Source of the DNA: DASQUK01 sp963813485
GTDB taxonomy: Bacteria; Actinomycetota; Acidimicrobiia; Acidimicrobiales; VFJN01
Assembly: GCA_963813485.1 (NCBI GenBank)
Contig: CAWEZE010000011.1
Location: 1-64,000 of the forward strand
Direction of reading: 5' to 3'
DNA length: 64,000 nt
Shown: positions 54,631-63,873 of the stretch, in pieces
How the letters are laid out: each line of letters starts with the position of its first letter
Position numbering within the stretch: position 1 is the first letter of the stretch
Made by a program: the position numbers and the translations under genes
The notes under the pieces: generated by a model
Databases searched by the model: none
What the model was told of the DNA's origin: nothing
What the model saw: the letters and a program-made list of their open reading frames with translations, nothing else

Positions 54631-56416
54631 GTGATCGACTGGTCTGACATCGACGCCGTGGTGGGGCAGAACTGGTACCGGCTCGACCCCGACTTCCAGG
54701 CCCGGGTCCGGCGCGACTGCCCACCCGACGACCTGGCCTGGGCCGAGGCCACGCTCGATGCATTCGGCGACCTCGTGGGCGGCCGCATCGCCCGGGCCGC
54801 CGACACCATCGACGCCCACCCGCCCGAGCTGGTCCGTTACGACCGCTGGGCCAACGACGTGGGCGAGATCGCCCATCACCCCGCCATGCTCGATGCCAAG
54901 CGGGCGCTGTGGCAGGTGGGCTATCCCTCGGGATTCGCCGCTCAGGCGAAGGAGCGCGGGCGACCGACGCCGGGCGTGGTGCTCGGTGGCGCCAGCTACC
55001 TGCTGTCCGAGGCCGACACGGGCATGGTGTGCAGCCTGGGCATGACCTCCGGGGTGGCGGGCCTGGTCGACGCCTACGGCCCGCCCGATGTCCGCGACGA
55101 GCTCCTGGCGGGCCTGCGGGCCGCCGACGTCGACCACGCCGTCGACGGGTCGATGTTCCTGACCGAACGAGACGGTGGGTCCGACCTGGGGCGCAGCGTC
55201 CACTGCACCGCCCGAGACCTAGGCGACGGCCGGGTGGAGATCAGCGGCGAGAAGTGGTTCTGCTCCAACGTCGACGGCGCCGCCGTCGTGCTGCTGGCCC
55301 GGCCCGAGGGTGCCCCGGACGGACCCGCAGGGCTCGGCCTCTACCTGGTGCCGCGGGTGCTGGAGGACGGGACGCCAAACCGCTACACGATCCGCCGGCT
55401 CAAGCAGAAGCTGGGCACCAAGAGCGTCCCCACCGGCGAGGTCGAGCTCCACGGTGCGCTCGGCTACGCGCTGCGGCCCCCGCGGACCGACGGACGCCGC
55501 CGCACCGCCGGGGTCGGCCGATGGCGTCGACCGGTCCACGTCGGACGCGGGCGGACTCGCACGGATGATGGAGATGGTCAACGGCAGCCGGTTCGGCGTG
55601 GCGCTCATGGGGCTCGGCATCGCCCGGCGCTGCTTTGCCGAGGCCGCCGCCTGGGCCCACCACCGGCAGGCCAAGGGCCGGGCGCTGGTCGACCTGCCGC
55701 TCGTGCGCGAGCAGCTCGTCGACCAGCTGGCCGAGCTGGAGGCCGCGGTGGCGCTGGGTTTCGAGTGCGCCGCCGCCAGCGGGTTCACGGATGGCGCTCG
55801 GCTGCGCCGCATCCTCGTGCCGGCGGCCAAGGTGCGCCTGTGCCGGCTCGGCGTCGAGGCGGCCTCGTATGCGGTCGAGCTGCACGGCGGCAACGGCTAC
55901 TGCGAGGACTGGGGCCTGACCCGCCAGCTCCGCGACGCGCAGTGCCATCCCATCTGGGAGGGCAGCGAGAACATCTGCGTGCTGGACGTGCTGCGGACCA
56001 TCCGCCGGGACGCCGCCCACGAGGCGGTCGTGGCCCGGATCGACCGGGCCGTGGCCACCGCCCGCGAAGGCGCGCCCGGCTGGGCCCAACCCGCGGTCGA
56101 CGCTGTCGTCGCGGCGCGCGACGAGCTGGTCGGCCGGGTGGACGCCCTGGGCGCACTCGAGCCCGACGCCGCCGAGGGGCTGTCGGGGCGCCTGTGCGAC
56201 CACATCGTCCGCACCACGTCGGCGGCACTCCTGCTGGAGCAGGCCGGCGAGGGGGGCGAGTGGGCGGCCCACAAGGGCCTCGTCGGGCTCCGCTATGCCC
56301 GCCGGCACCTGCTGCCCGCCGCCGCCTGGTCCGACGCCATCGCCGCCACCGTCGGGCGCGAGCTGCTGGCGTCCGCGCCCGTCGGCGACGACGCCGCAGT
56401 CAAGGCCGCAGCCTGA
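54631..56416 (+). CDS. Acyl-CoA dehydrogenase family protein (AidB-like), single frameshift
   Basis: From GTG 54631. The N-terminal and middle parts are ACAD: VVGQNWYRLDPDFQARVRRD, SYLLSEADTGMVCSLGMTSG, MFLTERDGGSDLGRSVHCTA and ISGEKWFCSNVDG (flavin contact). In the stretch CTGCGGCCCCCGCGG at about 55471-55485 the frame breaks; the next frame gives MMEMVNGSRFGVALMGLGIA, ELHGGNGYCEDWGLTRQLRD and PIWEGSENICVLD, the C-terminal bundle. Restored length is about 595 residues, AidB-like. A run of five C bases at the break suggests a sequencing indel. Confidence 0.87.
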
Positions 56417-56504
56417 CGTTCCGGGACGGAAACGGCCCCTGTCCCTACTTTGCGCGACCTGGTTGACTGTCGCCGGGCGGGCAGTCTCCCCGGGAGGGAA
56501 CGCC

Positions 56505-56708
56505 ATGTCGTCGGTAGCCAAGACGATCGAGCTGAGCGCCGAGTCACCCGACAGCTTCGAGGATGCCCTCAGGGTGGGCATCGCCAAGGCCGGTGAAACC
56601 GTCCACAACATCGAGGCCGCCTACGTCAAGGAAGAGAAGGCGATCGTCACCGACGGGCAGGTCACCGGCTTCCGCGTGCACATGCAGGTCACGTTCGTCG
56701 TCGACTGA
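56505..56708 (+). CDS. Dodecin (flavin-binding dodecamer subunit)
   Basis: 67 residues from ATG 56505 with GGGAGGG upstream. TIELSAESPDSFEDALRVGI, AKAGETVHNIEAAYVKEEKA and RVHMQVTFVV match the dodecin fold. Dodecins store flavins stacked on a Trp; here the aligned place reads EAAYVKEE, so Tyr may replace Trp. That would alter flavin stacking; this alignment is by eye. It overlaps the convergent hrpB gene by 20 bp. Confidence 0.88.
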   Translation: MSSVAKTIELSAESPDSFEDALRVGIAKAGETVHNIEAAYVKEEKAIVTDGQVTGFRVHMQVTFVVD

Positions 56709-59230
56709 CGGCCCCGGCCGGGTCGTCCGGCCAGTCGTGCTTCGGATAGCGGCCGGCCATCTGCTTGCGCACCTCGCCCCACGAGCCGGTCCAGAACCCG
56801 GCCAGGTCGCTGGTCACCTGCACCGGCCGCCCCGCCGGCGACAGCAGCTGCAGCACCACCGGAACCCGCCCGCCGGCGACGGTGGGCGTCTCGCGCGAGC
56901 CGAACATCTCCTGTACCCGCACCGCCAGGACCGGGGGATCGCCCGGTGCCGCGCCGTTGCCGTAGACGAGTGGCACCCGGCGGCCGCTCGGCACCGTCAC
57001 TGCGGCCGGCGCCAGGCGATCGAGACCGCCCACCAGCTCGGCGGGAACCATGGCGCGCAGCGCTCGGACCAGGTCGACGCGCTCCAGGTCGGCCCGCCCG
57101 CTGGCGCCGGCGGCTGTCAGCACCGGGGCCAGCCAGTCGTCGAGGTGGCGACGTAACGCCCCGTCCGAGACGTCGGGCCAGGGGTCGCCCAGCACGGCGC
57201 GCAGGAAGCCGATCCGGGCCTGTAGCGACCGGGCGGCGTCGGTCCAGGTCAGCGCGGCCAGATTGGTGGAGCGCACCCGGTCGATCAGGGCCGCGGTGGT
57301 GGCCGTCCCCGCCGCCGGGCGGCGTTCGACCACGCCCAGCCGCAGCCGCCCGAGCCGGCGCTCGACCCGGGCCACGAGGTCGTCGCGCTCGCGGTCCCAG
57401 ACGATCCGGGCGTGCTCGTCGACCCGGTGGCCCGCGATCTCGTCGAGCTGGGCGGCGTCGAGGGGTGCCGCGATGCGGATCCGCCCGTTGCGCCGGCGGC
57501 CGTCGACCTCGGCCACCGCCAGGAACGGTTCGCGGGCCAGCGCGTCGTCGGCGGACAGCCAGCCCTCGGTGCCCGCCCGCAGCACGAAGCGCCCCGGGCC
57601 GCCGCGTGCCTGGGCGATCCGGTCGGGGTAGGCGACGCCGAGCAACGGCCCCGCCTCGGCCGGGTCGCCCCCGCCGGCGTCCACCCCCAGGCGCCGCGCC
57701 AGGTCGTGGGCCCGGTCCCGCGCGCCCCGCAGGGCCCGCCCGTCCGCCTGGGGGTGCCGGAAGGTCGGATCGGCGAGGAGCGTCAGGCGCACCCCGACGT
57801 CGGTGGGGACGTCATCGGGTCGGCCACGCAGCACGTCACGATCCTCCAGCAGCGCAGCCAGCAGGCAGCCGAGCCAGCCCTGGCCGCGTTCGCGGGCGGT
57901 GAGCAGCATGCGGGCCAATCGGGGGTGGAGCGGCAGCGCCACCATCTCCCGGCCGGTCGCAGTGGGGTGCCCGTCCCCGTCGAGGGCACCGAGGTCCGTG
58001 AGCAGGCGCCGCGCTTCGTCCAGGGCCCGGGGCGGCGGGGGATCCAGGAACGGCAGGTCGGCTGGCTCGGTGCCCCACACGGCCAGCTCCAGCGCCAGCC
58101 CGGCCAGGTCGGCCTGGCGGATCTCGGGCTCGTCGAACCGCGGGCGCGCTGCGTGTTCGACCTTCGACCAGAGGCGCACCGCCACGCCCGGTCCCAGTCG
58201 GCCCGCCCGCCCGGCCCGCTGGTCGGCCGATGCCCGCGATGCGGCGACGGTGGCCAGCCGAGTGAGCCCGGTGCCGGCGTCGAACACCGGCCGGCGCGCC
58301 AGGCCGGCGTCGACCACCACCCGCACGCCCTCGACCGTGAGGCTCGTCTCGGCGATGTCGGTGGCCAGCACCACCTTGCGCCGACCGGGCAGGCCCGGGG
58401 CCAGGGCCGCGTCCTGCTCGCCCGCCGGTAGTGCGCCATACAGCGTGTGGACGTCGACGGCCGAATCCGGACCGAGCGTCGGCGCCGAGCTGGTCGGCAG
58501 TCCGCACGATCTCCGCCGCGCCGGGCAGGAAGGCCAGCACGTCGCCCTCGGCCGCGGTGGCGGCGGTCTCGCGCAGCGCCCGCCGGATGGCGGTGACCAT
58601 CGAGGGCTCCACGTGTTCGCGGGGCCGCCGCGGCGCCCAGCGGACGTCGACGGCATACGACCGCGTCTCGCTGGTGATCACCGGCGCCGGCTCCCGCCCC
58701 GGCACCGTCAGCAACCCGGCAACCCGGTCCCCCTCGAGCGTCGCCGACATCACCAGCAAGCGAAGGTCCGGGCGCAGGTGGCGGCGGGCGTCGAGGGCCA
58801 GCGCCAGCCCGAGGTCGGCCTGGAGGCTGCGCTCGTGGAACTCGTCGAAGATCACCAGTCCCACACCCTCGAGGCCGGGATCACGCTGCAGCCGCCTGGT
58901 GAGGATCCCCTCGGTCACCACCTCGATACGCGTGGCGGCGCCGACCCTCCGGTCGTCGCGGGTGCGGTAGCCGACGGTTTCGCCTACCGGTTCACGCAGC
59001 AGCGCCGCCATCCGCCGGGCCGCAGCCCGGGTGGCGAGCCGGCGCGGCTCGAGCATGACGACGCGACGGCCCTCCAGCCACGCCTCGTCCACGAGGGCCA
59101 GGGGCACCACCGTCGTCTTGCCCGCCCCGGGCGCCGCCTGCAGGACCGCGTGCCCGGCACCGGCGAGCGCGGCCCGTAGTTCGTCGAGGCAAGCGACGAC
59201 CGGCAGCGACGCGGCGGCGGGCGGCAGCAT
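56689..59230 (-). CDS. hrpB: ATP-dependent helicase HrpB, single frameshift
   Basis: From ATG 59230. Motif I AAPGAGKTTV, motif II VIFDEFHERS, MSATLEG, and later QRAGRAGRLGPG (motif VI) are DEAH-box helicase marks; the family-specific C-terminal domain follows (GRRVPLVYGNGAAPGDPPVL, VQEMFGSRETP, DWPDDP end). The frame breaks near 58470-58488; the N-terminal part reads to RTADQLGADARSG, then PDSAVDVHTLYGALPAGEQD continues in the next frame. Restored length is ~846 residues, normal for HrpB. RNA substrate unknown. It lies downstream of the sigma factor gene on the same strand, separated by the palindromic hairpin. Confidence 0.9.
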
Positions 59231-59237
59231 CACGAAG

Positions 59238-59280
59238 CTGGTCGTAGCTGTCTGGCATGCGTCCGCACAACTACGACCGG
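59238..59280. terminator. Palindromic hairpin, member 2 of the two-copy family
   Basis: Arms 59238-59251 (CTGGTCGTAGCTGT) and 59267-59280 pair with two wobble-like positions around CTGGCATGCGTCCGC. Loop and arm motifs (GGTCGT...GGCA..GTCCGCACA) match the hairpin at 27731-27777. It sits between the sigma factor stop (59292) and the hrpB start (59230), so it may end the sigma transcript or regulate hrpB. Confidence 0.6.
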
Positions 59281-59291
59281 AACGAGGCCAG

Positions 59292-59819
59292 TCAGCCGGA
59301 GTCGGCGGGCCGCAGCTCGCGGATGAGCTCGTCGCGGGCCCGAGCCACGCGCGACCGGATGGTCCCGACCGGACACCCGCAGATGGCCGCGGCGCCCGCA
59401 TAGTCGAATCCCAGCAACTGGGTGAGGACGAACGCGGTCCGCCGGTCGGGATCGAGACGGGTGAGCAGCTGGTCGCCGAGCGCAGAATCGCCGAGGCTGA
59501 TCTCGACGGTGGCCGGCTCGGCGCGGTCGATCAGCAGCCGGGTCAGCCGGCGCCGGCGTGACGCCACCCGGACGGCGTCGACCGCCGTCCGCCTGGCGAT
59601 CGAAAGCAGCCACGTGCGGGCGCCGGCATCGCCGCGATAGGCGGGCAGGGCCCGGATTGCCCGCACGTAGGTGTCCTGGGCGGCGTCCTCGGCGAGGTCG
59701 CGCCCCGCGACCGCGGTGACGAGGCGGACGACGTCACTCCACGTCCGGCGGACGAACGACGACAGCGCCAGGTGGTCGCCGTCCCTGGCCGCCAGCGCCA
59801 GCGCCGTCACATCGTCCAC
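59292..59819 (-). CDS. ECF-type RNA polymerase sigma factor
   Basis: 175 residues from GTG 59819; an in-frame ATG at 59858 (188 residues) is nearly at the predicted transcription start and would give a leaderless mRNA. Region 2: DVVRLVTAVAGRDLAEDAAQ and DTYVRAIRALPAYRGD; region 4: LTQLLGFDYAGAAAICGCPV and IRSRVARARDELIREL. It should direct RNA polymerase to ECF promoters such as the GGAACC one at its own front. It is divergent from the zf-HC2 membrane gene, its likely anti-sigma. Confidence 0.93.
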   Translation of the reverse strand: MDDVTALALAARDGDHLALSSFVRRTWSDVVRLVTAVAGRDLAEDAAQDTYVRAIRALPAYRGDAGARTWLLSIARRTAVDAVRVASRRRRLTRLLIDRAEPATVEISLGDSALGDQLLTRLDPDRRTAFVLTQLLGFDYAGAAAICGCPVGTIRSRVARARDELIRELRPADSG

Positions 59820-59865
59820 GGCGCCGCAAGGTAGGGGTTCAGCCCGATCCGATGCCATCTCGTGA

Positions 59866-59920
59866 TATACGGCCGGAGCGCCCGGGAGGTTCCCGGGAAC
59901 CGGATCGGCTCGCCGGACGA
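59866..59920. promoter_or_regulatory. Back-to-back ECF-type promoters on a 14-bp palindrome
   Basis: The palindrome GGTTCCCGGGAACC (59888-59901) contains GGAACC on both strands, the classic ECF -35. On the minus strand GGAACC, a 16-bp spacer and CGTATA (59871-59866) precede the sigma gene. On the plus strand GGAACC (59896-59901), 16 bp and CGACTG precede ATG 59931. Both predicted starts fall close to start codons, so leaderless messages are possible. This fits autoregulation by the sigma factor. Confidence 0.6.
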
Positions 59921-59930
59921 CTGTTCCCAC

Positions 59931-60548
59931 ATGCGCTGCACCCGCTTCCGCGAGGCCATCTCGGCACGGATCGACGACGAGGATCCCGGCCTGCCCGCCG
60001 AGGAGATCGACGCCCACCTTGCCGAATGCCCGGACTGTCGGTCCTGGGCCGGAGCCGCCGCGTCTCCGGCGCTCCGGGCCCTGGCATCGGCCGGCGACCC
60101 GGCCGCCATCGACCCGGCGCTCCTCACCCAGCTCGTGCGGCCGGCCGCCGCGGCCGCGCCGGCCCGCCCGGCGCTGATCTCGACGGTCGAGTGGCGCGTG
60201 GTGCTGGCCCTCATCGGCCTGGCACAGGTCGTGCTGGCCTGGCCCGGCGTCTTCCTCCACGACGGCCACGCGTCCATCCACCTGGCCCACGAGCTCACGG
60301 CGTGGGACATGGGGCTGGCGGCGGGCTTCCTGGTCGTGGCCTGGCGCCCGGCGCGCGCGTGGGGGATGTTGCCGCTGGTAGGCGTCCTGGTCGCAGCGAT
60401 GGTCGTCACCTCCGGCGTCGACTTCGCGTCGGGCCACGCACTCCTCGGGCGCGAGGCGGTCCACGCCCTGGCGTTTGCGGGTCTCGGCTGCCTCTGGGCC
60501 CTGGCGCGGCGGGCACCCCGCCCGTCGGTCGTGGTGCGAGTGGCATGA
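59931..60548 (+). CDS. zf-HC2 membrane protein, predicted anti-sigma factor
   Basis: 205 residues from ATG 59931. The N-terminal MRCTRFREAISARID and HLAECPDCRSW form the zf-HC2 H-x3-C-x2-C pattern of zinc-binding anti-sigma factors. Four hydrophobic helices follow (VVLALIGLAQVVLAWPGVFL, MGLAAGFLVVAW, MLPLVGVLVAAMVVTSG, LAFAGLGCLWALA) with a His-rich loop HDGHASIHLAHE between the first two. It should hold the divergent sigma factor at the membrane; the His-rich loop might sense metal (inference). Its stop overlaps the CopCD start (ATGA), so both are co-translated. Confidence 0.85.
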   Translation: MRCTRFREAISARIDDEDPGLPAEEIDAHLAECPDCRSWAGAAASPALRALASAGDPAAIDPALLTQLVRPAAAAAPARPALISTVEWRVVLALIGLAQVVLAWPGVFLHDGHASIHLAHELTAWDMGLAAGFLVVAWRPARAWGMLPLVGVLVAAMVVTSGVDFASGHALLGREAVHALAFAGLGCLWALARRAPRPSVVVRVA

Positions 60549-62306
60549 GGCCGCGACGCCTCGCTGGGGCGGGCGTCCTGGTTGCAACCGTTGCCACCGC
60601 CGGCCTGGCGCTGGGCCCGGCGCCCGCCGACGCCCACGCCGAGTTGATCTCCACGGAACCGGCATCGGGCGAGCAGCTCGACGTGGCGCCGGAGCGGGTC
60701 GTGCTCCGCTTCAGCGAGTCGGTGGACGTGGCCGACGACGCGGTCGAGGTCCTGACCGCCGGGGGCGACCCGATCGACGCCGGTGACCCGGGCCATCCCG
60801 ACGGCGAGCGATCGTCGGTCGCCGTCGACCTGCCGGACCTCGACGACGGCACCTACGTGGTGTCGTGGCGGGTGCTCTCCTCCGACAACCACCCCGTCAG
60901 CGGCGCATTCACGTTCGGGATCGGCGACGCCGCCGCCTCCGTGTCCGACGCCGATGCCCAGGCCCTGGTCGACGACGCGCTGGCCGGTGCCGGCTCCGAC
61001 CGTGTCGTCGGCGTCACCTATGGCATCGTGCGGTTCGCCGCCTTCGCGGGCCTGGTGGTGCTGATCGGCGGGGCCGTCTTCGTGGCCGCGCTGTGGCCCG
61101 CGGGTGGCGAGGACCCACGGGCCCGGCGAATCCTGGGTGGGGCGTGGTGGGTGGCGCTCGGCGCCACCGTGCTGAGCATCCCCCTGCAGGCCACCTACGC
61201 CGTCGGGGGATCGTTGGCCGATGCCTTCGACCCCTCGGTCATCGGCGACGAGCTCGGCACCCGAACCGGCCGGGCCTGGCTCATTCGCCTGGCGCTGCTG
61301 GCGGCCGTGGCGGTGGTCGGGCCCTCGCCTGGCGCGGCGGGCCACGGAGGGTCGCACCGAGGCGCTGCTCCCCACGGTCGTCGGCGGGGGCTTGGCGCTG
61401 TTGGCCACCATCACGTTCACCGGCCACGCCGTTTCCGGGGACCTCGTGGGCCTGGCGGTGGTGACCGACATCGTCCACCTGTCGGCGGTCAGCGTCTGGC
61501 TCGGGGGGCTGGCCATCATGCTGGGCGCCGTCCTGTGGCCGACCAGCGGCGTCGCCGACCCCCGTGCCGAGGCGATCGCGGCGCGATTCTCCGACGTGGC
61601 GTTCGGGGCCGTCTTGGTGATCGTCGCCAGCGGGGTCGTCCAGGCCTGGCGCCAGCTCGGGTCGTGGGACGCCCTGGTGGACAGCAGCTACGGCCGGCTG
61701 CTGCTCGTGAAGGTCGGGTTCTTCGTCCTCATGCTGGCGGCCGCCGCCGCCAGCCGGTCGTGGGTGCGCCAGCGCGCCCGGGCACGCATGGCGAGCCTGG
61801 CCCTGTCGCCGGGGCCGGGCGCCGTACGGGTGTCGCCCTCCGGACGCCCCCCGCTTTCGGTCCTCAGGCGGTCGGTGGCGGTCGAGGTCGCGCTGGCCGT
61901 GGCCGTGCTCGCGACCACCGCGGCGCTGGTCAACGCCGTGCCGGGTGCGTCGGCGGTGGACGATTCGCCCGCGGCGACCGGCGGGCTGTTCAACACCACG
62001 GTCCACGGCGATCTCACGATGATCCAGATCACGGTCGACCCTGCGGCGGTGGGCCCCACCGAGGTCGAGATCAACATCGCCGGCCACGACGGCAGCCCCA
62101 TCGACCCCGAGGAGGTGACCGCGTCGCTCAGCCTTCCGGAGCGCGACATCGGCCCGTTGGACCTGACCCTCCAGCCGATCGGGCCCGGCCAGTACGTCGC
62201 CCAGGGCGCCCAGATTCCGTTCTCGGGCACCTGGGAGCTGGAGGTCGTGGCCCGCACCACCGACATCGACCAGGACCGGGTGATCACCGAGGTCCCGGTC
62301 CCCTGA
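60545..62306 (+). CDS. CopC-CopD fusion, copper transport/resistance, single frameshift
   Basis: From ATG 60545. A signal peptide ends ADAHAELISTEPASGEQ, so the mature protein starts with His, a CopC copper ligand. The CopC domain runs to GAFTFGIGD; then CopD helices begin (RFAAFAGLVVLIGGAVFVAA, WVALGATVLSIPLQATYAVG). The frame breaks near 61318-61325 (GGTCGGGCCC) and resumes as ALLPTVVGGGLALLATITFT, HLSAVSVWLGGLAIMLGAVL and KVGFFVLMLAAAAASRSWVR, with a C-terminal exported domain ending DQDRVITEVPVP. Copper binding and membrane import or redox role. It overlaps the anti-sigma stop and precedes ycnI by 35 bp. Confidence 0.87.
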
Positions 62307-62341
62307 GCCGTACACACCAGCAACCGAAAGGACCAGTCCAC

Positions 62342-62502
62342 GTGATCCACCGTCGATTGACCCGAGCCCTCGCCGTCGCGGGCCTCGCGATCGTCGTCAC
62401 CGCCCCGCTGGCGGATGCGCACGTCACCGTCAACCCCGGCGAGGCGCCCAAGGGCGGATTCGCCAAGCTCGCGTTCCGGGTGCCCAACGAGCGCCCCCGG
62501 CA
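62342..62502 (+). pseudogene. ycnI: ycnI N-terminal fragment (DUF1775 copper-binding protein)
   Basis: From GTG 62342 with AAAGGA upstream. The signal peptide LAVAGLAIVVTAPLADA is followed by HVTVNPGEAPKGGFAKLAFR and VPNER, the YcnI N-terminus whose His binds copper. At about 62500 the sequence turns into an antisense MFS transporter. The C-terminal part of ycnI reappears at 63519. About 110 residues of the middle are missing. It follows CopC-CopD in the copper operon. Confidence 0.8.
62455..62471 (+). repeat. 17-bp direct repeat, left copy (near ycnI/MFS junction)
   Basis: CGGATTCGCCAAGCTCG at 62455-62471 lies inside ycnI, some 30 bases before the switch to MFS sequence. The identical 17 bases occur at 63502-63518, at the switch back. 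Confidence 0.75.
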
Positions 62503-63481
62503 GCGTGAGGGCGACGACCGCGGCGAGCACGCTGCCCATGATGGCGAAGCCGGCCGTCGACCCCAGTGCCCGCTGCGTGCTCAGGATCCCGGACGCCATG
62601 CCCGATCGATCCTGGGGGATCGAGCTCATCGCCACGCTCGTAACCGGTGCCACTGCGAGACCGCCCGCACCGCCGACGAGCGCCAGCCCCAGCAGCGTCC
62701 ATCCGACGTTGCCACCGATGGTCGCGGCGAGAACGCCGAGGCCCGCCACGATCATCGAGACTCCGATCAGCGTGGGCCGGCGGCCGCCGAGGCGAGCGGT
62801 GAACCGGCCGGCGAGGGGAGCCAGCACGATCACCGGCAGCGTCATCGAGATCATCAGGAAGCCGGCGTCCTCTGCGTTGTAGTCGCGGATGTTCTGGAAG
62901 TACTGCGTGATCACCAGCAGCGTTCCGTAGATACCGAACAGGACGCAGAAGATGGTGATGATCGCCGTGCTGTAGACCCGGTCGCCGAACACCCGCACGT
63001 CCATCATCGGGTCGGCTACGCGGAGCTCGACGCGGACGAACGTGGCGATGATGACCATGGATCCGAGGAGCAGGGCGAGGATCAACGGTGACCCCCAGCC
63101 GCTGTGCGGGCCTTCGACGAGTGCGTACGTGACGGCGGCGACCCCCGCGACGAAGAGCACCTGCCCCGCCCAGTCGAAACGATGTTCGGTCGGATCGCGC
63201 AACTCGCGGACGAAGAGCAGGGTGAGCGACCACCGCCGGTATGCCGATCACCGGGTTGACCCAGAAGATGCTGCGCCAACCGAACTCGTCGGTGAGCACA
63301 CCGCCGACGGTCGGACCGATGGCCAGACCGACCGCGGCGATGCCGGTCCAGCTCCCGATCGCCTTGGCCTTGGCTGCCGGATCGGTGAAGGCCGCGCCGA
63401 CCAGGGCCAGTGAGGCGACGTTGACGATCGCGGCGCCGGTCCCCTGCAGGCCCCGCGAGATGTTCAGCACCAGCAGCGACG
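62503..63481 (-). pseudogene. MFS drug-transporter (EmrB/QacA type) fragment inside ycnI
   Basis: Read on the minus strand from ~63481: LLVLNISRGLQGTGAAIVNV, IAAVGLAIGPTVGGVLTDEF and GWRSIFWVNPVIGIPAVV, then a frameshift near 63231, then LLFVRELRDPTEHRFDWAGQ, VLAPLAGRFTARLGGRRPTL and RSGMASGILSTQRALGSTAG, ending about LAAVVALTLPGAL at 62503. These are helices ~3 to 13 of a 14-TM DHA2-type transporter; helices 1-2 and the end are absent. No start codon or ribosome site belongs to it. It replaces the middle of ycnI. Confidence 0.78.
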
Positions 63482-63501
63482 GCGCGAGAGCCGCACCCGA
63501 T

Positions 63502-63518
63502 CGGATTCGCCAAGCTCG
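63502..63518 (+). repeat. 17-bp direct repeat, right copy
   Basis: Identical to 62455-62471. It marks the return from MFS to ycnI sequence and could reflect microhomology-driven recombination or an assembly mis-join. Confidence 0.75.
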
Positions 63519-63690
63519 GGTGGGCGCTGACGGTGAGCAGGCGGCCAACACCGGCGGGGTGACGGTCGACAACGCGGCCACGAAGGACGACGTCGACTCC
63601 GCCAACACCCTCGGGATCATCGGCATCGTGGTCGGCGCGCTTGGACTCCTTGTAGGCGGCTTCGCCCTGTTCCGGCGCCGGAGCGCATGA
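63519..63690 (+). pseudogene. ycnI: ycnI C-terminal fragment
   Basis: The in-frame end reads GADGEQAANTGGVTVDNAAT, then a membrane anchor TLGIIGIVVGALGLLVGGFA and FRRRSA before TGA. This is the usual C-terminal linker and transmembrane helix of actinobacterial YcnI proteins. It lacks a start and is separated from the N-terminal fragment by the MFS piece. Confidence 0.75.
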
Positions 63691-63873
63691 CCGACGAGCC
63701 GGGAATTCTCGAATACGCCCCGGTATCCGGCGCCGCGACGGCCGCGTGTCGAGGAAGATCAAAATTCTGCGAACCGGCGGGAACAACCGGGACGGGCGAG
63801 CGGTTGCACCCGCCAAGGCCGCGGGGGCGCCGATCCTGTTCCTCCCCCTGTCAGGGTCAGGCAGCCATCGCCG

